Assembly (NCBI GenBank): GCA_963697205.1
Contig: CAVONB010000013.1
Span: 248,001-312,000, forward strand
From: CAVONB01 sp963697205
GTDB taxonomy: Bacteria; Pseudomonadota; Alphaproteobacteria; Rhizobiales; Hyphomicrobiaceae
Direction of reading: 5' to 3'
DNA length: 64,000 bases
Part shown: piece by piece, positions 10,089-21,303 of the stretch
Numbering within the stretch: position 1 is the first letter of the stretch
How the letters are laid out: each line of letters begins with the position of its first letter
Program-made: the position numbers and the translations under genes
Notes under the pieces: model-generated
Told to the model about the DNA's origin: nothing
Databases searched by the model: none
The model's input: the letters and a program-made list of their open reading frames with translations, nothing else

Positions 10089-10730
10089 CTACTGCCGCCC
10101 GAACCAGCGCGACAGCTTCAGTTGCTCGCGGCTCGCGGCGGAATGCTGCACCACCGGTGAGTTGACCGTATCACCCTCGGTCGCACACCACTTGGCGTCC
10201 AGGAACACCAGCTTCAGCCCGGAGACCCGTGTCATCGCCAGCATCAGCGTAGCCTGGTCGACCTCGAGCCTTCCGCTCTCCTTGCCCGCCGCGATCCATT
10301 CATCCACCAACTTGCGCGCATTCTGCGTCGGCGGCAGCACCAGCGTCCCCGAGCGCACCCCGAACTTCAGCCGATCCCGCATGCGTTTGGTGCGCAGCTT
10401 GGCGCCGAAGAAAGCCGCGATGTCGCAATCGAGCGCGGCGAGGGGAGCGAGGTCACCCAGCACCACGCAGTCGACATCCAGAAAGATGACGACCCGGCCG
10501 GTGTTGGCGGCCATCGCCTCGCGCACCCATATAGGCTTGCGCATCGTGTTGCTTTCCCAGCCACCCGCGGCCTTTTCCGTCGCCATCAGCCGATAGGGCG
10601 CCCCGACCGCGTCGAGACTTTGCGCAAGTCGCTCTGCCCAATGCCGATAATCCGGTGTGAAAAAGCCCGAGACGATCCACTCGCCCGGCTCGATCTGCGA
10701 CATCAGGTCATCGCCGGGACGCACGCTCAT
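10089..10730 (-). CDS. Putative nucleotide-diphospho-sugar transferase
   Basis: A 213-aa protein with a GT-A like Rossmann core. VVIFLDVDCVVLGDLAPLAA near residue 85 has the DxD motif in the context typical of GT8/GT77-like enzymes, where the first strand and the phrase RKPIWVREAM precede it, and SGTLVLPPTQNARKLVDEWI lies in the acceptor half. No signal or membrane segment. An alternative start nine codons inside (MSQIEPGEW, 10703) is equally possible because neither start has a well-spaced ribosome-binding site. It is the first gene of a short minus-strand operon with the family 2 glycosyltransferase and is divergent from the DUF4010 gene. Confidence 0.72.
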   Translation of the reverse strand: MSVRPGDDLMSQIEPGEWIVSGFFTPDYRHWAERLAQSLDAVGAPYRLMATEKAAGGWESNTMRKPIWVREAMAANTGRVVIFLDVDCVVLGDLAPLAALDCDIAAFFGAKLRTKRMRDRLKFGVRSGTLVLPPTQNARKLVDEWIAAGKESGRLEVDQATLMLAMTRVSGLKLVFLDAKWCATEGDTVNSPVVQHSAASREQLKLSRWFGRQ

Positions 10731-10857
10731 TCCTTGGGCCCCCTTGGTGCGGCCCGATGCTTGCCGCCAAATGCAGTGTCACAGGCCAACCTGACTGGCA
10801 TCCACCTTCCGTCGGTGTCAAGCTGACGCGTTCGCCCGCCCCCACGCTCAGGTCACC

Positions 10858-12162
10858 ATGGATCAAACGACACTCGCCCCCCGTCTCGCCGTCGCCCTGG
10901 CCATCGGCTTGCTGATCGGGCTGGAACGCGGATGGGTGCAGCGAGACGAAGCCGAGGGCGAGCGCACACTGGGTCTGCGCACATTGGGGCTGACCGGCCT
11001 GCTGGGCGGCGCGACCGGCGCCATTGCCGCCGCCGCCCCCGGTGTCGGTGCGCCGCTCCTCGCCGTCGCGCTCGCCGTCTACGGCCTGATCATCGGTGTC
11101 ATGCGCTATCGTGAGATGCTGCGCGAGGCGACACTGGGGGCTACCACCATCGTCGCAGCACTGCTCACCTTCGTGCTGGGGGCCATGGCCGTGCTCGTCG
11201 ACCCGACACTGGCCGCAGCCGCAGCCGTCGCCGTCACGGGATTGCTGGCCCTCAAGCAGGCGCTTCACGGCTGGCTTCAGCGGCTGACATGGATCGAGCT
11301 GCGCGCCGCTCTCCTGCTGCTCACCATGACACTCATCCTTCTGCCCATCCTGCCCAACCGGGACATGGGCCCGATGCAGGCCCTCAATCCACACGAGCTG
11401 TGGCTGATGACCATCCTCATCGCCGCCGTCCAGGCCGCCGGCTACGTCGCGATCAAGATCGCGGGCGAGCGAAGCGGCGTCCTGCTTTCGGCCGTCGCAG
11501 GCGGCCTCGTCTCCTCGACCGCCGTCACACTGGGCCTGGCGCGCGCCGTACCGGCAAACCCCAACCGCGTCGATCTCTTCGCTGCCGGCATCCAGGCCGC
11601 CGGCGCCACCATGCTGCTGCGCGTCCTCGTCATCGCAGCCCTGCTCAATGCCGAGCTGGCCGTGCTCCTGGCCCTGCCGCTCGGCCTGGCCGCCTTGGTC
11701 CAGGGCGGGGCAGGGGCGCTCCTCCAGCGCCGCGACATGACAGCCGCCGCCACGCCCGATATCGAGCTCGGCTCCCCATTTGAGTTGCCGACCGTTTTGA
11801 AGTTCGGTGCCGTGCTCGTCGTCGTCATGCTCATATCCAAGGCCGCCGCAGCCTGGGCCGGCGGGGCCGGCGTCGTCGCCGTCGCAGCCCTGTCGGGAGT
11901 CGCAGACGTGGACGCCATTTCGCTGTCCATGCTCCGCCTTGCCGGCACCGATCTCACACCGCTTACCGCCGCTGCCGCCATCCTCGCGTCCGTCGCCACG
12001 AATACGCTCGCCAAGGCGATCTATTCCTGGTGGATCGGCGGTCGGGCCCTGGGCTTGCGCAACCTCACGATCGCGCTGGCCGCCATTGGCGCCGCTGCAC
12101 TCGGCTTGGCACTGATTGCCTGGGGCCTGGTGCCGCTCCCCGAACTTGGCCGACCCGCCTGA
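10858..12162 (+). CDS. MgtC/SapB-DUF4010 family integral membrane protein
   Basis: A 434-aa polytopic inner-membrane protein. The N-terminal third has the MgtC-like signature (LAVALAIGLLIGLERGW, then GLRTLGLTGLLGG and a YREM segment), and the C-terminal part matches the DUF4010 half with GGLVSSTAVTLGLAR and DVDAISLSMLRLA. I count about 12 hydrophobic segments. Family members are of unsettled function; MgtC itself affects growth at low magnesium, but the two-domain form has not been tied firmly to that. It is monocistronic as far as can be seen and is divergent from the sugar-transferase operon. The family call is good, function unknown. Confidence 0.85.
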   Translation: MDQTTLAPRLAVALAIGLLIGLERGWVQRDEAEGERTLGLRTLGLTGLLGGATGAIAAAAPGVGAPLLAVALAVYGLIIGVMRYREMLREATLGATTIVAALLTFVLGAMAVLVDPTLAAAAAVAVTGLLALKQALHGWLQRLTWIELRAALLLLTMTLILLPILPNRDMGPMQALNPHELWLMTILIAAVQAAGYVAIKIAGERSGVLLSAVAGGLVSSTAVTLGLARAVPANPNRVDLFAAGIQAAGATMLLRVLVIAALLNAELAVLLALPLGLAALVQGGAGALLQRRDMTAAATPDIELGSPFELPTVLKFGAVLVVVMLISKAAAAWAGGAGVVAVAALSGVADVDAISLSMLRLAGTDLTPLTAAAAILASVATNTLAKAIYSWWIGGRALGLRNLTIALAAIGAAALGLALIAWGLVPLPELGRPA

Positions 12163-12300
12163 CCGCCCCGCCGTCGGGTCCGACATACCGGATACGGGCC
12201 GCGCGTTAGCGGGATGGTAAGCATGACCGCCTAACCTTCAAGTCTTCATGCGTCCGGCTTTGACCGGCGTCGGCGTTCGTTCTGCGTGGGAAGCCTGACG

Positions 12301-13302
12301 ATGAATTTGCCGGGTTTATTTGAAGAGTTGCTCGTGCGCGGCAACATCCGCAAGACGGACGTCGCGCGCCTCACGACCCTTGTCGGCGGTCCCCTCGAGG
12401 TCGACCGCGCCTTGATCGAGCTTCTGTTGACGGTCCACGAGGCCTGCCCGATCCAGGATCCGTCATGGGCGGTTTTCCTCACGGACACCATCGTCACCCA
12501 TGTCGTCCAGACCGAAGCGCCGCGTGGCTACCTGACCATGGACCAGGCCCAATGGCTGATTGACCTCCTGCACCACGACGGCGGGGTCCAGACCCGCGCC
12601 GAGATCGAACTCGCCGTACGCGCCCTGGAGCATGCGCGCTGGGCACCCGTCTCGCTCTCTCGCTTTCTCCTGAAGCAGGTACTGCACGCCGTCGCGGAAG
12701 GCACAGGCCCGCTCCGCGGCGGCCAGCCGTTCGCACCGGGCACCATCAGCCCCGACGAGATCGCGCTCTTGGGCCGAATCCTCAGCGCCTACGGCGGAGA
12801 GCGGGCCCTGCCGATCACGCGCGAGGAAGCCGACGTCCTGATCGACATCGCGCTCGCCCTGGACCGCGACGAGGCCGCCAACGCGCCGTGGCAGTCGTTC
12901 TTCGACAAGGCCGTCACCAACGCCATCCTGGCCGCATCCGGCTATCGCGCGCCGTGCCGTGCCCACGCGCTGGCACTCGATGCGCCGGCCACCACCGACG
13001 CCCTGACGCCGGCCAACCTCGCCCAGCGCGCCGTCAGCCTCGAGATCCCCGACATCCTGCGCAACTATCGCGAACTCTCCACCGAAGAACGCGCGCTGGA
13101 GCGGCTGGAGTGGCAACGCTATGCCATCATAACCGCCGAGCCCGTCACCGAGATCGAGGCGCACTGGTTGGCCCGCCGCCTGCTGTCCCACGGCGGCCTG
13201 CGCACAGGAGAGGCTGCCCTGCTGCGCTGCCTCGGCGCCATGGCCGTCCGCCTGCACCCCGATCTGCAACCGTTGCTGGCGGAAGCGGCCGCTGCGGCGT
13301 GA
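12301..13302 (+). CDS. Hypothetical conserved protein, 333 aa
   Basis: The ATG at 12301 (MNLPGLFEELLVRGNIRKTD) has GGGAAG seven bases upstream; a GTG five codons earlier is also in frame. No signal peptide or membrane segment. The protein is helical and Ala/Leu/Glu-rich, and shows at least two repeats of a pattern in which a short acidic loop precedes a helix (YLTMDQAQWLIDLLHHDGGV, PITREEADVLIDIALALDRD, and TEIEAHWLARRLLSHGG near the C-terminus), which hints at tandem helical-pair repeats similar in look to EF-hand or TerB-type arrangements. No catalytic motif was recognised. Downstream lies the TAXI-type protein. Function unknown. Confidence 0.65.
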   Translation: MNLPGLFEELLVRGNIRKTDVARLTTLVGGPLEVDRALIELLLTVHEACPIQDPSWAVFLTDTIVTHVVQTEAPRGYLTMDQAQWLIDLLHHDGGVQTRAEIELAVRALEHARWAPVSLSRFLLKQVLHAVAEGTGPLRGGQPFAPGTISPDEIALLGRILSAYGGERALPITREEADVLIDIALALDRDEAANAPWQSFFDKAVTNAILAASGYRAPCRAHALALDAPATTDALTPANLAQRAVSLEIPDILRNYRELSTEERALERLEWQRYAIITAEPVTEIEAHWLARRLLSHGGLRTGEAALLRCLGAMAVRLHPDLQPLLAEAAAAA

Positions 13303-13452
13303 TCTGACGAGCCGGCCACACTGCAGCGCAAATTCGCGCCATCCAAGTGACAAGACAGGGGTTTTCTGGTCTTGATCCGGCCGGCTCGCGTGCGCCGAGC
13401 CGCCGGCCGCGGAGCCGGCCCGCCTTCGATCGGTGCGAAGAGACGACCAGAC

Positions 13453-14799
13453 GTGGCCATTGAAACCGAAAAGTCTGTTTCGCAGCAGGCGACCCAGGCG
13501 CGCGAGTTCCTCCTCGTGGTCGCCCCCGCGCTCGCCGTCATCGCCGCCGCCTTCTGGCTTGCCTTCCAGTTCGTCGAGCCCGCACCGCCGCGCCATGTCG
13601 TCATCACAACCGGCTCCCAGACGGGCGGCTACTACGCTTTCGGCCAGCGCTACGCCGAGCTTCTGAAGAAATCCGGGATCGAACTGGAGGTGCGCACCTC
13701 GGCGGGTTCTGTGGAAAACCTGGCGCGCCTCGCCGATCGCAAATCCGGCGTCGCCCTGGCACTGCTCCAGGGTGGCATTGGCAGCGAAGCCGCCGCGCTC
13801 GGCATCATCTCGCTTGGTCGCGTCTTTCTGGAACCCGTCTGGGTCTTCCACCGCGGCACCACGCCATTGACCCGGCTGAGCAGCCTTGCCGGCAAGCGCA
13901 TCTCGGTCGGCCCGGAAGGCTCGGGCACGCGCGCGCTGGCCGAGACCCTCCTGAAAGCGAACGGCGTCACCTCGCAAAACGCGAGCTTACTGCCGACCTC
14001 AAGCCAGGCAGGCGCGCAGGCCCTGCAGAGCGGCGAAGCCGATGCCTTGTTCCTGGTCGTGGCACCCGAAGCCCCGATCATCCGCCGCCTGCTCGACGCG
14101 CCCGGTATCCGGCTCGCCAGCTTCGATCAGGCCGAAGCCATGACGCGCGTCTTTCCCTACCTGACAAAGGTCACGGTACCCATGGGCATGATCGACCTCG
14201 TCGGCAACGTGCCCGGCGAGGACGTCACGCTCGTTGCCGCGGAAGCTGCCCTCGTCGCGCATGCCGACCTGCACCCTGCACTGATCGGCCTTCTCGTCGA
14301 AGCCGCCCAGCAGATCCATCGCAAGGCCGGCAAGTTCCAGCGCTTCAACGACTACCCCAAGGCCGCAGATCCCGAATTCCCGTTGTCGGAGGATGCCGAG
14401 CGCGTCTACTCCGCCGGTGCGCCGTTCCTGCAACGCTACCTGCCGTTCTGGCTCGCAACCTTCCTGGAACGCATGGCCGTGATGGTGCTGCCGATCGCCA
14501 CCATCCTGCTGCCCCTCGTGAAGATCGTCCCCATGATCTACGACTGGCGCGTCAGAAGCCGCATCTTCTATTGGTACGGACAACTCAAGAAGCTCGAAAA
14601 GCAGATCGCCGGCGACTCGGCGGTCGCGAGGACGCCGACCCATCTACGCGAGATCCAGCGCATCGAGGACGCCGTGGCCAACATTCCCGTGCCGCTGTTT
14701 TACTCGGTGGACTTCTACGACCTGAAGGCAGCCATCGATCTCGTCGAGCAGAAGCTGCATGCACGGCGCGCCCCCGCCAGACCCGGCGAGGTCACCTGA
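13453..14799 (+). CDS. TAXI-family TRAP-type solute-binding protein with C-terminal membrane helix
   Basis: Resembles TAXI solute receptors of TRAP transporters: VITTGSQTGGYYAFGQRYAE at the ligand-binding N-lobe, then VRTSAGSVENLARLAD, and GKRISVGPEGSGTRALAETL. An N-terminal hydrophobic segment (FLLVVAPALAVIAAAFWLAF) anchors or exports it, and a second pair of hydrophobic segments near residue 340 (MAVMVLPIATILLPLVKIVP) is followed by a charged cytoplasmic tail of about 90 residues. Anchored TAXI proteins of this form occur without TRAP permease genes, and none is visible here. The start is uncertain: GTG 13453 gives a compact N-terminus, while the frame is open from a TTG at 13372. Ligand unknown. 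Confidence 0.75.
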   Translation: MAIETEKSVSQQATQAREFLLVVAPALAVIAAAFWLAFQFVEPAPPRHVVITTGSQTGGYYAFGQRYAELLKKSGIELEVRTSAGSVENLARLADRKSGVALALLQGGIGSEAAALGIISLGRVFLEPVWVFHRGTTPLTRLSSLAGKRISVGPEGSGTRALAETLLKANGVTSQNASLLPTSSQAGAQALQSGEADALFLVVAPEAPIIRRLLDAPGIRLASFDQAEAMTRVFPYLTKVTVPMGMIDLVGNVPGEDVTLVAAEAALVAHADLHPALIGLLVEAAQQIHRKAGKFQRFNDYPKAADPEFPLSEDAERVYSAGAPFLQRYLPFWLATFLERMAVMVLPIATILLPLVKIVPMIYDWRVRSRIFYWYGQLKKLEKQIAGDSAVARTPTHLREIQRIEDAVANIPVPLFYSVDFYDLKAAIDLVEQKLHARRAPARPGEVT

Positions 14800-14879
14800 G
14801 CCCGCGCAACCACTCGGACCGCTGGGGACGGCGCTGCAAGGCCAGGCCCAGGCAAGCTACGCGACGGCGGCAAGCCATG

Positions 14880-14899
14880 ACAGGACAGGACAGGACAGG
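14880..14899 (+). repeat. Four tandem ACAGG pentamers
   Basis: Four perfect copies of ACAGG lie in the 286-nt region between the TAXI-type gene and pccA. No gene was found in that interval. The repeat may be a slippage-prone tract; no function is apparent. Confidence 0.75.
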
Positions 14900-15085
14900 G
14901 GCCCCCGCGCGCTGGCCCCGCCGCCAGCCTGCATCAGACGCGTCCTTGACCGTTTGCCATTGGTCGAGTTTACGGCGGGCCCCGCTGGCTCTAGAAAGCT
15001 CGGTCGGTACCCGGCCGACGCGCGAGGCAAGCCACCGGGGCCACCCGCGTAGCGTTCGTCACGACCTCCCGGAAGCAGGCCATCC

Positions 15086-17104
<2,019 letters not shown>

Positions 17105-17206
17105 GGCAAGCGCACCCGCCGCCGCCCATCACCCGGCGGCGCTTGAAGGACTTGTTAACGACTCGAGCGCCAACCTTGCGGGCTACGCTTGCAAGGACCG
17201 GCGAAA

Positions 17207-17761
17207 ATGACACGTCTCCGCTCCATTGTTGACTGCCTCGACCCGCGCGGACGCTGCGACCGCCGCGGACTACTGGTCGCAGCCCTCGTCCTTTTGTCCA
17301 TCGAAGCCGCCGGCTTCCTCGGATACACCTTCGGCTGGCTCCACCGTTCGACGCCCATGCTGCGTGCCGCCGAGCTGCTTCTCGCCTGGATCGGCATCGC
17401 CATCACCATCAAGCGCCTTCACGATTGCCGCATCTCCGCGGCCTGGCTCGCCGCCGCTTTCGTCGTTGTCATGGGCTGGTGTTTCATCCTCACGCTTGGG
17501 GTCGTCCTCGTCGCCGGTCCGGTCGCCATGTCGCCGGACTCAGACCTGTTCACCTGGGTCCTGGTGCTCTCCGCCGCGCCGATGATGGCCGGCGCGATCT
17601 GGCTGCATCTCGTCAAGGGTGACCCGATCGCCAACACCTATGGCCCGGTGCCCAACCGTTCGGGCTTTTCCCATCCCCGTGACGCGCGACCCGCCGCCCA
17701 GGCTGAAGCGCCCTCGCAGAACCGCCCGGACATCCCGTCGCCCGATCTGTCGCCGGCCTGA
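17207..17761 (+). CDS. DUF805 family inner-membrane protein
   Basis: About 184 aa starting MTRLRSIVDCLDPRGRCDRR; an upstream in-frame TTG at 17189 is less likely. Four hydrophobic segments are visible (LLVAALVLLSIEAAGFLGY, LLLAWIGIAITIKRLHD, AWLAAAFVVVMGWCFILTL and VLVLSAAPMMAGAIW). The RLHDCRISAAW motif after helix two is diagnostic of DUF805. The C-terminus is a proline-rich, probably cytoplasmic tail. The family has no firmly assigned role. It follows pccA by about 100 nt but no operon link is evident. Confidence 0.82.
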   Translation: MTRLRSIVDCLDPRGRCDRRGLLVAALVLLSIEAAGFLGYTFGWLHRSTPMLRAAELLLAWIGIAITIKRLHDCRISAAWLAAAFVVVMGWCFILTLGVVLVAGPVAMSPDSDLFTWVLVLSAAPMMAGAIWLHLVKGDPIANTYGPVPNRSGFSHPRDARPAAQAEAPSQNRPDIPSPDLSPA

Positions 17762-17907
17762 AGCGCCACACGACACCCGCGACATCCTTGCCCGATGGAC
17801 GCGCTTACGCGGCGCTGTCACTGTGCCGCCATCAAGTTTCGCCGCCGCCGTGCTGACGCACCGACCGACGACGGCGCGGCACGAAGGACGAGGCGAGGGC
17901 AGGAACC

Positions 17908-19491
17908 ATGCGCAGTTTTCATTTCCCCGGACGCTCCCCGATCTATGCGCGTAGCGCCATGTGCGCCACGTCGCATCCCCTCGCGTCCACGACAGCGGTC
18001 GACATCCTGCGCAAAGGCGGCAATGCCGTCGACGCCGCCGTCGCCGCCTGCGCCGTGCTGTGCGTTGTGGAACCAGCCATGACTGGCATCGGCGGCGACT
18101 GCTTTGCCATGATCGCCAAGCCCGGCGCCGCCCCCATCGGCTTCAGTGGCTGCGGTCGCGCCCCGCGCGGCGCCGAGGCGAGCTGGTTCGCGGCCCAGGG
18201 CATCACGTCGATCGAGATGACGAGCCCCCACGCCGTCAACGTGCCCGGCTCGATCGACGGCTGGGGCGAGATCTTGGCGCGCCACGGCACGATCGGCCTC
18301 GACCGCGCCCTGTCACCAGCCATCGACCTGGCCGAGCAGGGCTTCCCCGTTGCCCCCCGCGTCGCCTTCGATTGGGCGAGGGGTGCCGCCAAACTGTCGC
18401 GGCACGAGGGCGCTCGCACCCATTACCTGCCCACCGGTCGGCCACCACGCGTAGGCGAGATCGTAAGACTGCCCGCACTCGCCGCCACCCTGCGCCGAAT
18501 TGCCGAGCACGGCCGCGACGGCTTTTACGCCGGCCCCGTGGCCGACGACCTCGTCCAGACGCTGAGCGCCCTCGGCGGCCTGCATCGCCTGGACGACTTC
18601 GCAGTCCAGCGCTCCAGCGAGGTCGAGCCGATCAGCGTGAAGTATCGCGACGTCGAACTCTACGAGCTGCCGCCGAGCAACCAGGGCCTCGTCGCCCTTC
18701 TGCTCCTGCGCATGCACGATCGCCTCGGCCTCACCTGCGCCCCCGACAGCGCCGAGCGCTATCACGCGCTGCTCGAATGCGCCCGTCTCGCCTATGCCGT
18801 CCGCGACCGCTATCTCGCCGATCCCGACCCGGCCACCGTCCCCGTCACCGAGATCCTGACCGACCGTTACGTGGACGGCCTCCTGGACCGCATCGATCTG
18901 AAACGCCGCAGCCCCGATCTCGGCCCGGTCCCGAGCCCCGTCGGCTCCGACACTACCTACCTGACCGTCGTCGACGCGGACGGCATGGCCGTCTCGTTCA
19001 TCAATTCGCTGTTCTCTGATTTCGGCTCCGGCATCGTCGGACCCAACTCCGGCGTCGTCCTCAACAACCGCGGGCAGGGCTTCTCCATCGAGCCCGGTCA
19101 TCCCAACGTCATCGCGCCGGGCAAGCGCCCCCTGCACACCCTTGTCCCCGCCTACGCGACGCGTAACGGCCGCCCCTGGCTGAGCTTCGGCGTCATGGGC
19201 GGCGCCTTCCAGCCGACCGGTCACGTCTTCGTGCTGACCAGCCTCACCGACCACGGGCTCGATCCCCAGGAGGCGCTCGATCTGCCACGCATCTTTTTCG
19301 AGGGCGGCGAGACGGTGATCGAGGAATCGGTGCCCGCTGACGTGCGCGCGCAATTGGAAGCCATGGGCCACACACTGCGCGTGCGCGAGGTCGCCTGGGG
19401 TGGCGGGCAGATCGTGCTGTTCGATCACGATAACGGTGTGCTCGTCGGCGCCTCCGACGCCCGCAAGGACGGCTGCGCGTCGGGCTGGTGA
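17908..19491 (+). CDS. Gamma-glutamyltransferase family protein (Ntn hydrolase)
   Basis: A 527-aa protein of the gamma-glutamyltranspeptidase superfamily, which cleaves gamma-glutamyl or related amide bonds after self-cleavage. The start of the family (ASTTAVDILRKGGNAVDAAV, then EPAMTGIGGDCFAMI) is clear, and the autoprocessing site with the N-terminal nucleophile lies in GSDTTYLTVVDADG (Thr349 expected). The small-subunit motif GPNSGVVLNNRGQGF and GVMGGAFQPTGHV follow. No signal peptide is seen, unlike secreted Ggt, so it may be a cytoplasmic relative such as a cephalosporin/glutaryl acylase-like or oxamate-type amidohydrolase; substrate cannot be assigned. The ATG at 17908 is preceded by AGGGCAGGA. 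Confidence 0.85.
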   Translation: MRSFHFPGRSPIYARSAMCATSHPLASTTAVDILRKGGNAVDAAVAACAVLCVVEPAMTGIGGDCFAMIAKPGAAPIGFSGCGRAPRGAEASWFAAQGITSIEMTSPHAVNVPGSIDGWGEILARHGTIGLDRALSPAIDLAEQGFPVAPRVAFDWARGAAKLSRHEGARTHYLPTGRPPRVGEIVRLPALAATLRRIAEHGRDGFYAGPVADDLVQTLSALGGLHRLDDFAVQRSSEVEPISVKYRDVELYELPPSNQGLVALLLLRMHDRLGLTCAPDSAERYHALLECARLAYAVRDRYLADPDPATVPVTEILTDRYVDGLLDRIDLKRRSPDLGPVPSPVGSDTTYLTVVDADGMAVSFINSLFSDFGSGIVGPNSGVVLNNRGQGFSIEPGHPNVIAPGKRPLHTLVPAYATRNGRPWLSFGVMGGAFQPTGHVFVLTSLTDHGLDPQEALDLPRIFFEGGETVIEESVPADVRAQLEAMGHTLRVREVAWGGGQIVLFDHDNGVLVGASDARKDGCASGW

Positions 19492-19722
19492 TCGCGTCCG
19501 CTCGACCCGCTCTGCAGCCCGCGACCGTCGCAGACCCAGCGCCAAGAGCGGCATCCGCAGCTGCAAAGCGGGCCGTCTATCGAGAACTTCGATGGCAGCG
19601 CGACCCATGCAGCACCACGCACCCCATCATCCCTCATCGAGCTTGCCGCGGCACCGGCCCGGCAAAACCGCGGCAAGGCAGAACGCTTGCTCGATGGCGG
19701 TGCCCTCGGCACCAGACGACGG

Positions 19723-20577
19723 CTAGGCGGCCGCCCCGACTTGGCCCGCGGCCTGGCGCAGCGAGGCAAGGATCGGCTCGTAGGCTTCCTCGTCGCGCTC
19801 CTCGGGATAGACCATGGCCACGGGATAGGTGAACCGGCGCGCGCGCCTGACGAGGCGCAACCGCCCTTCCGCGACATGCGGCGCCACAACACGCAACGGG
19901 AAGTAGGCCGATCCCCTGGCATGCAACAGATAATCGATGCCCAGCGTCCCCAGATCGAGGTTGAGACCCGGCTTGCTCAGCTCCGGGAAGGCGGCGGCAT
20001 GATCGGTCTGAAACTCAGGCCCCCAGTCGATGAAGACGTAGTCGTCGCGGCCGGAGCGGCCACTGCGCCCGCTGGCCACCTGCACGAAAACCTCGTCAAA
20101 CAGGGGCTCTGTCGCAAATCCCGGCGGATGGGAGGGGCGGTACATCACCGCAAGGTCGAGCGTGCCCTCCGCCATCCTCTGAGCCAGCATCGGCGTCGTC
20201 CCACTCGACGCGCTGACGGCGATATCGGGAATGTGCTGGCGCATCCACGCCACCCAGTGCATCAGGAATCCGTCCCACAGCGGCAGATGCGCGGCGACGG
20301 CCAGGTGATCCCGGTGCGCTTCCGACAGGCCGATCTCGCGCAGCGCGTGCTGCCAGACCCGGACCATCGCTTGCGCGTGTTTTTGGAACTGCGCGCCCGC
20401 AAGCGTCATCTCCGCGCCCGATTTGGAACGCGCGAACATCGCTTGTCCCAGCTGATCCTCGAGGCTCTTGATGCGCGCGCTCACCGTCGACTGCGTCACG
20501 TTGAGCTTGCGACCGGCTTCGATGAAGCTGCCGGTCTCCGCGACGATCAGGAAGGTACGCGCGAGTGTGATATCCAT
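19723..20577 (-). CDS. LysR-family transcriptional regulator
   Basis: A 284-aa regulator starting MDITLARTFLIVAETGSF; the open frame continues 33 codons further but without family similarity. The winged helix-turn-helix is at residues 15-45 (FIEAGRKLNVTQSTVSARIK), followed by the linker LEDQLGQAMFARSKSGAEMT and an effector-binding domain. It lies between the gamma-glutamyltransferase gene (convergent) and the Lys/Ala/Pro peptide gene (divergent). LysR regulators often control the divergently transcribed neighbour, which here would be the tiny basic peptide at 20727, but no operator was identified. Effector unknown. Confidence 0.88.
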   Translation of the reverse strand: MDITLARTFLIVAETGSFIEAGRKLNVTQSTVSARIKSLEDQLGQAMFARSKSGAEMTLAGAQFQKHAQAMVRVWQHALREIGLSEAHRDHLAVAAHLPLWDGFLMHWVAWMRQHIPDIAVSASSGTTPMLAQRMAEGTLDLAVMYRPSHPPGFATEPLFDEVFVQVASGRSGRSGRDDYVFIDWGPEFQTDHAAAFPELSKPGLNLDLGTLGIDYLLHARGSAYFPLRVVAPHVAEGRLRLVRRARRFTYPVAMVYPEERDEEAYEPILASLRQAAGQVGAAA

Positions 20578-20726
20578 CGCCGAGAGACGCCAACCAGGAG
20601 GTTTTGCACAACTATCGAAATTTCCGATTGGGGTCACCGGAAAATTCCGTTTGTGATACCACTTGAATCTCACCAAATTCCGTCTGCTCCGATTTCGAGT
20701 CGGGCATCAACGGAAGGACGAACGCC

Positions 20727-20813
20727 ATGAAGGCCAAAACTGCAAAGCCTGCTGCCAAGAAGGCTGCCAAGGCTCCGGCCAAGAAGGCCCCTGCCAAGAA
20801 GAAGAAGAAGTAA
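20727..20813 (+). CDS. 28-residue Lys/Ala/Pro-rich basic peptide (histone H1-like)
   Basis: An ATG at 20727 with GGAAGGA 8 nt upstream opens a 28-codon frame: MKAKTAKPAAKKAAKAPAKK, followed by APAKKKKK and a TAA stop. Thirteen of 28 residues are lysine and the AKKA/PAKK pattern matches the C-terminal tails of bacterial histone H1-like (HctA/AlgP-type) nucleoid proteins, but no globular domain is present. Lysine is coded mainly by AAG. The good ribosome-binding site and precise stop argue for a real gene. It would most simply bind DNA or RNA. Transcribed away from the LysR gene; the next gene starts 22 nt later and may be cotranscribed. Confidence 0.65.
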   Translation: MKAKTAKPAAKKAAKAPAKKAPAKKKKK

Positions 20814-20835
20814 GCATGTCGATGCGGAGCTGGCC

Positions 20836-21186
20836 GTGAGACGATTATTTGCGTGCGCGGCTGGCATCGTTGCTGCCCTTCCATGGATCTTCCCAGCGTC
20901 CGCGGCATCGCTCACCAACCGGGATACCCGGGAGCACACGGTGACGATCCTCGAAAGGTCTCAGGCGAGCGTCTCGCGAGCGCTCAAGCCGGAGGAGACG
21001 CTGCAGGGGATCTGCGGGAAGGGCTGCATCCTGCGCCTCAATGGCAGCGAGCGGCACGAGTTCATCGTCGAACCCGACCAGCGCCTGTCCATCGAAGGCG
21101 GCGATATCTTCCTGGATGGCATCGACACACCGTCGCAGCCGAGCCAGGACACCCCCAATCCTCCGGCATCGCCGCCACCCCGGTGA
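20836..21186 (+). CDS. Small exported protein, 116 aa, GTG start
   Basis: GTG at 20836 has CGGAG six bases upstream. The N-terminus (MRRLFACAAGIVAALPWIFP ending in ASAASL) is a Sec signal peptide. The mature protein of about 90 residues is acidic with two cysteines close together (GICGKGCILRL) that could form a disulfide, and a Pro-rich end (DTPSQPSQDTPNPPASPPP). The sentence-like order TNRDTREHTVTILERSQASV suggests a beta-sheet fold. No family recognised. Lies 22 nt after the basic peptide gene on the same strand and converges with lipB. Confidence 0.68.
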   Translation: MRRLFACAAGIVAALPWIFPASAASLTNRDTREHTVTILERSQASVSRALKPEETLQGICGKGCILRLNGSERHEFIVEPDQRLSIEGGDIFLDGIDTPSQPSQDTPNPPASPPPR

Positions 21187-21303
21187 GGGGCGGCAACGTT
21201 GCCAGATATCAGGGGTTCGCGAACGCGGACGCCCGGAACGGCCAGCCGTCCCGGGCGTCTTTGTATGCGCCGCGCGTAGTGCGCCATTCCGGCGCGCTGC
21301 CGG

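Noticed and set aside
10708..12186. A 492-codon minus-strand frame over the DUF4010 gene
   Set aside because: Gly/Gln/Asp-rich shadow typical of antisense to membrane proteins; no motifs.
14800..15085. A gene in the gap before pccA
   Set aside because: Open frames on both strands lack ribosome-binding sites and run through the ACAGG repeat; nothing looks coding.
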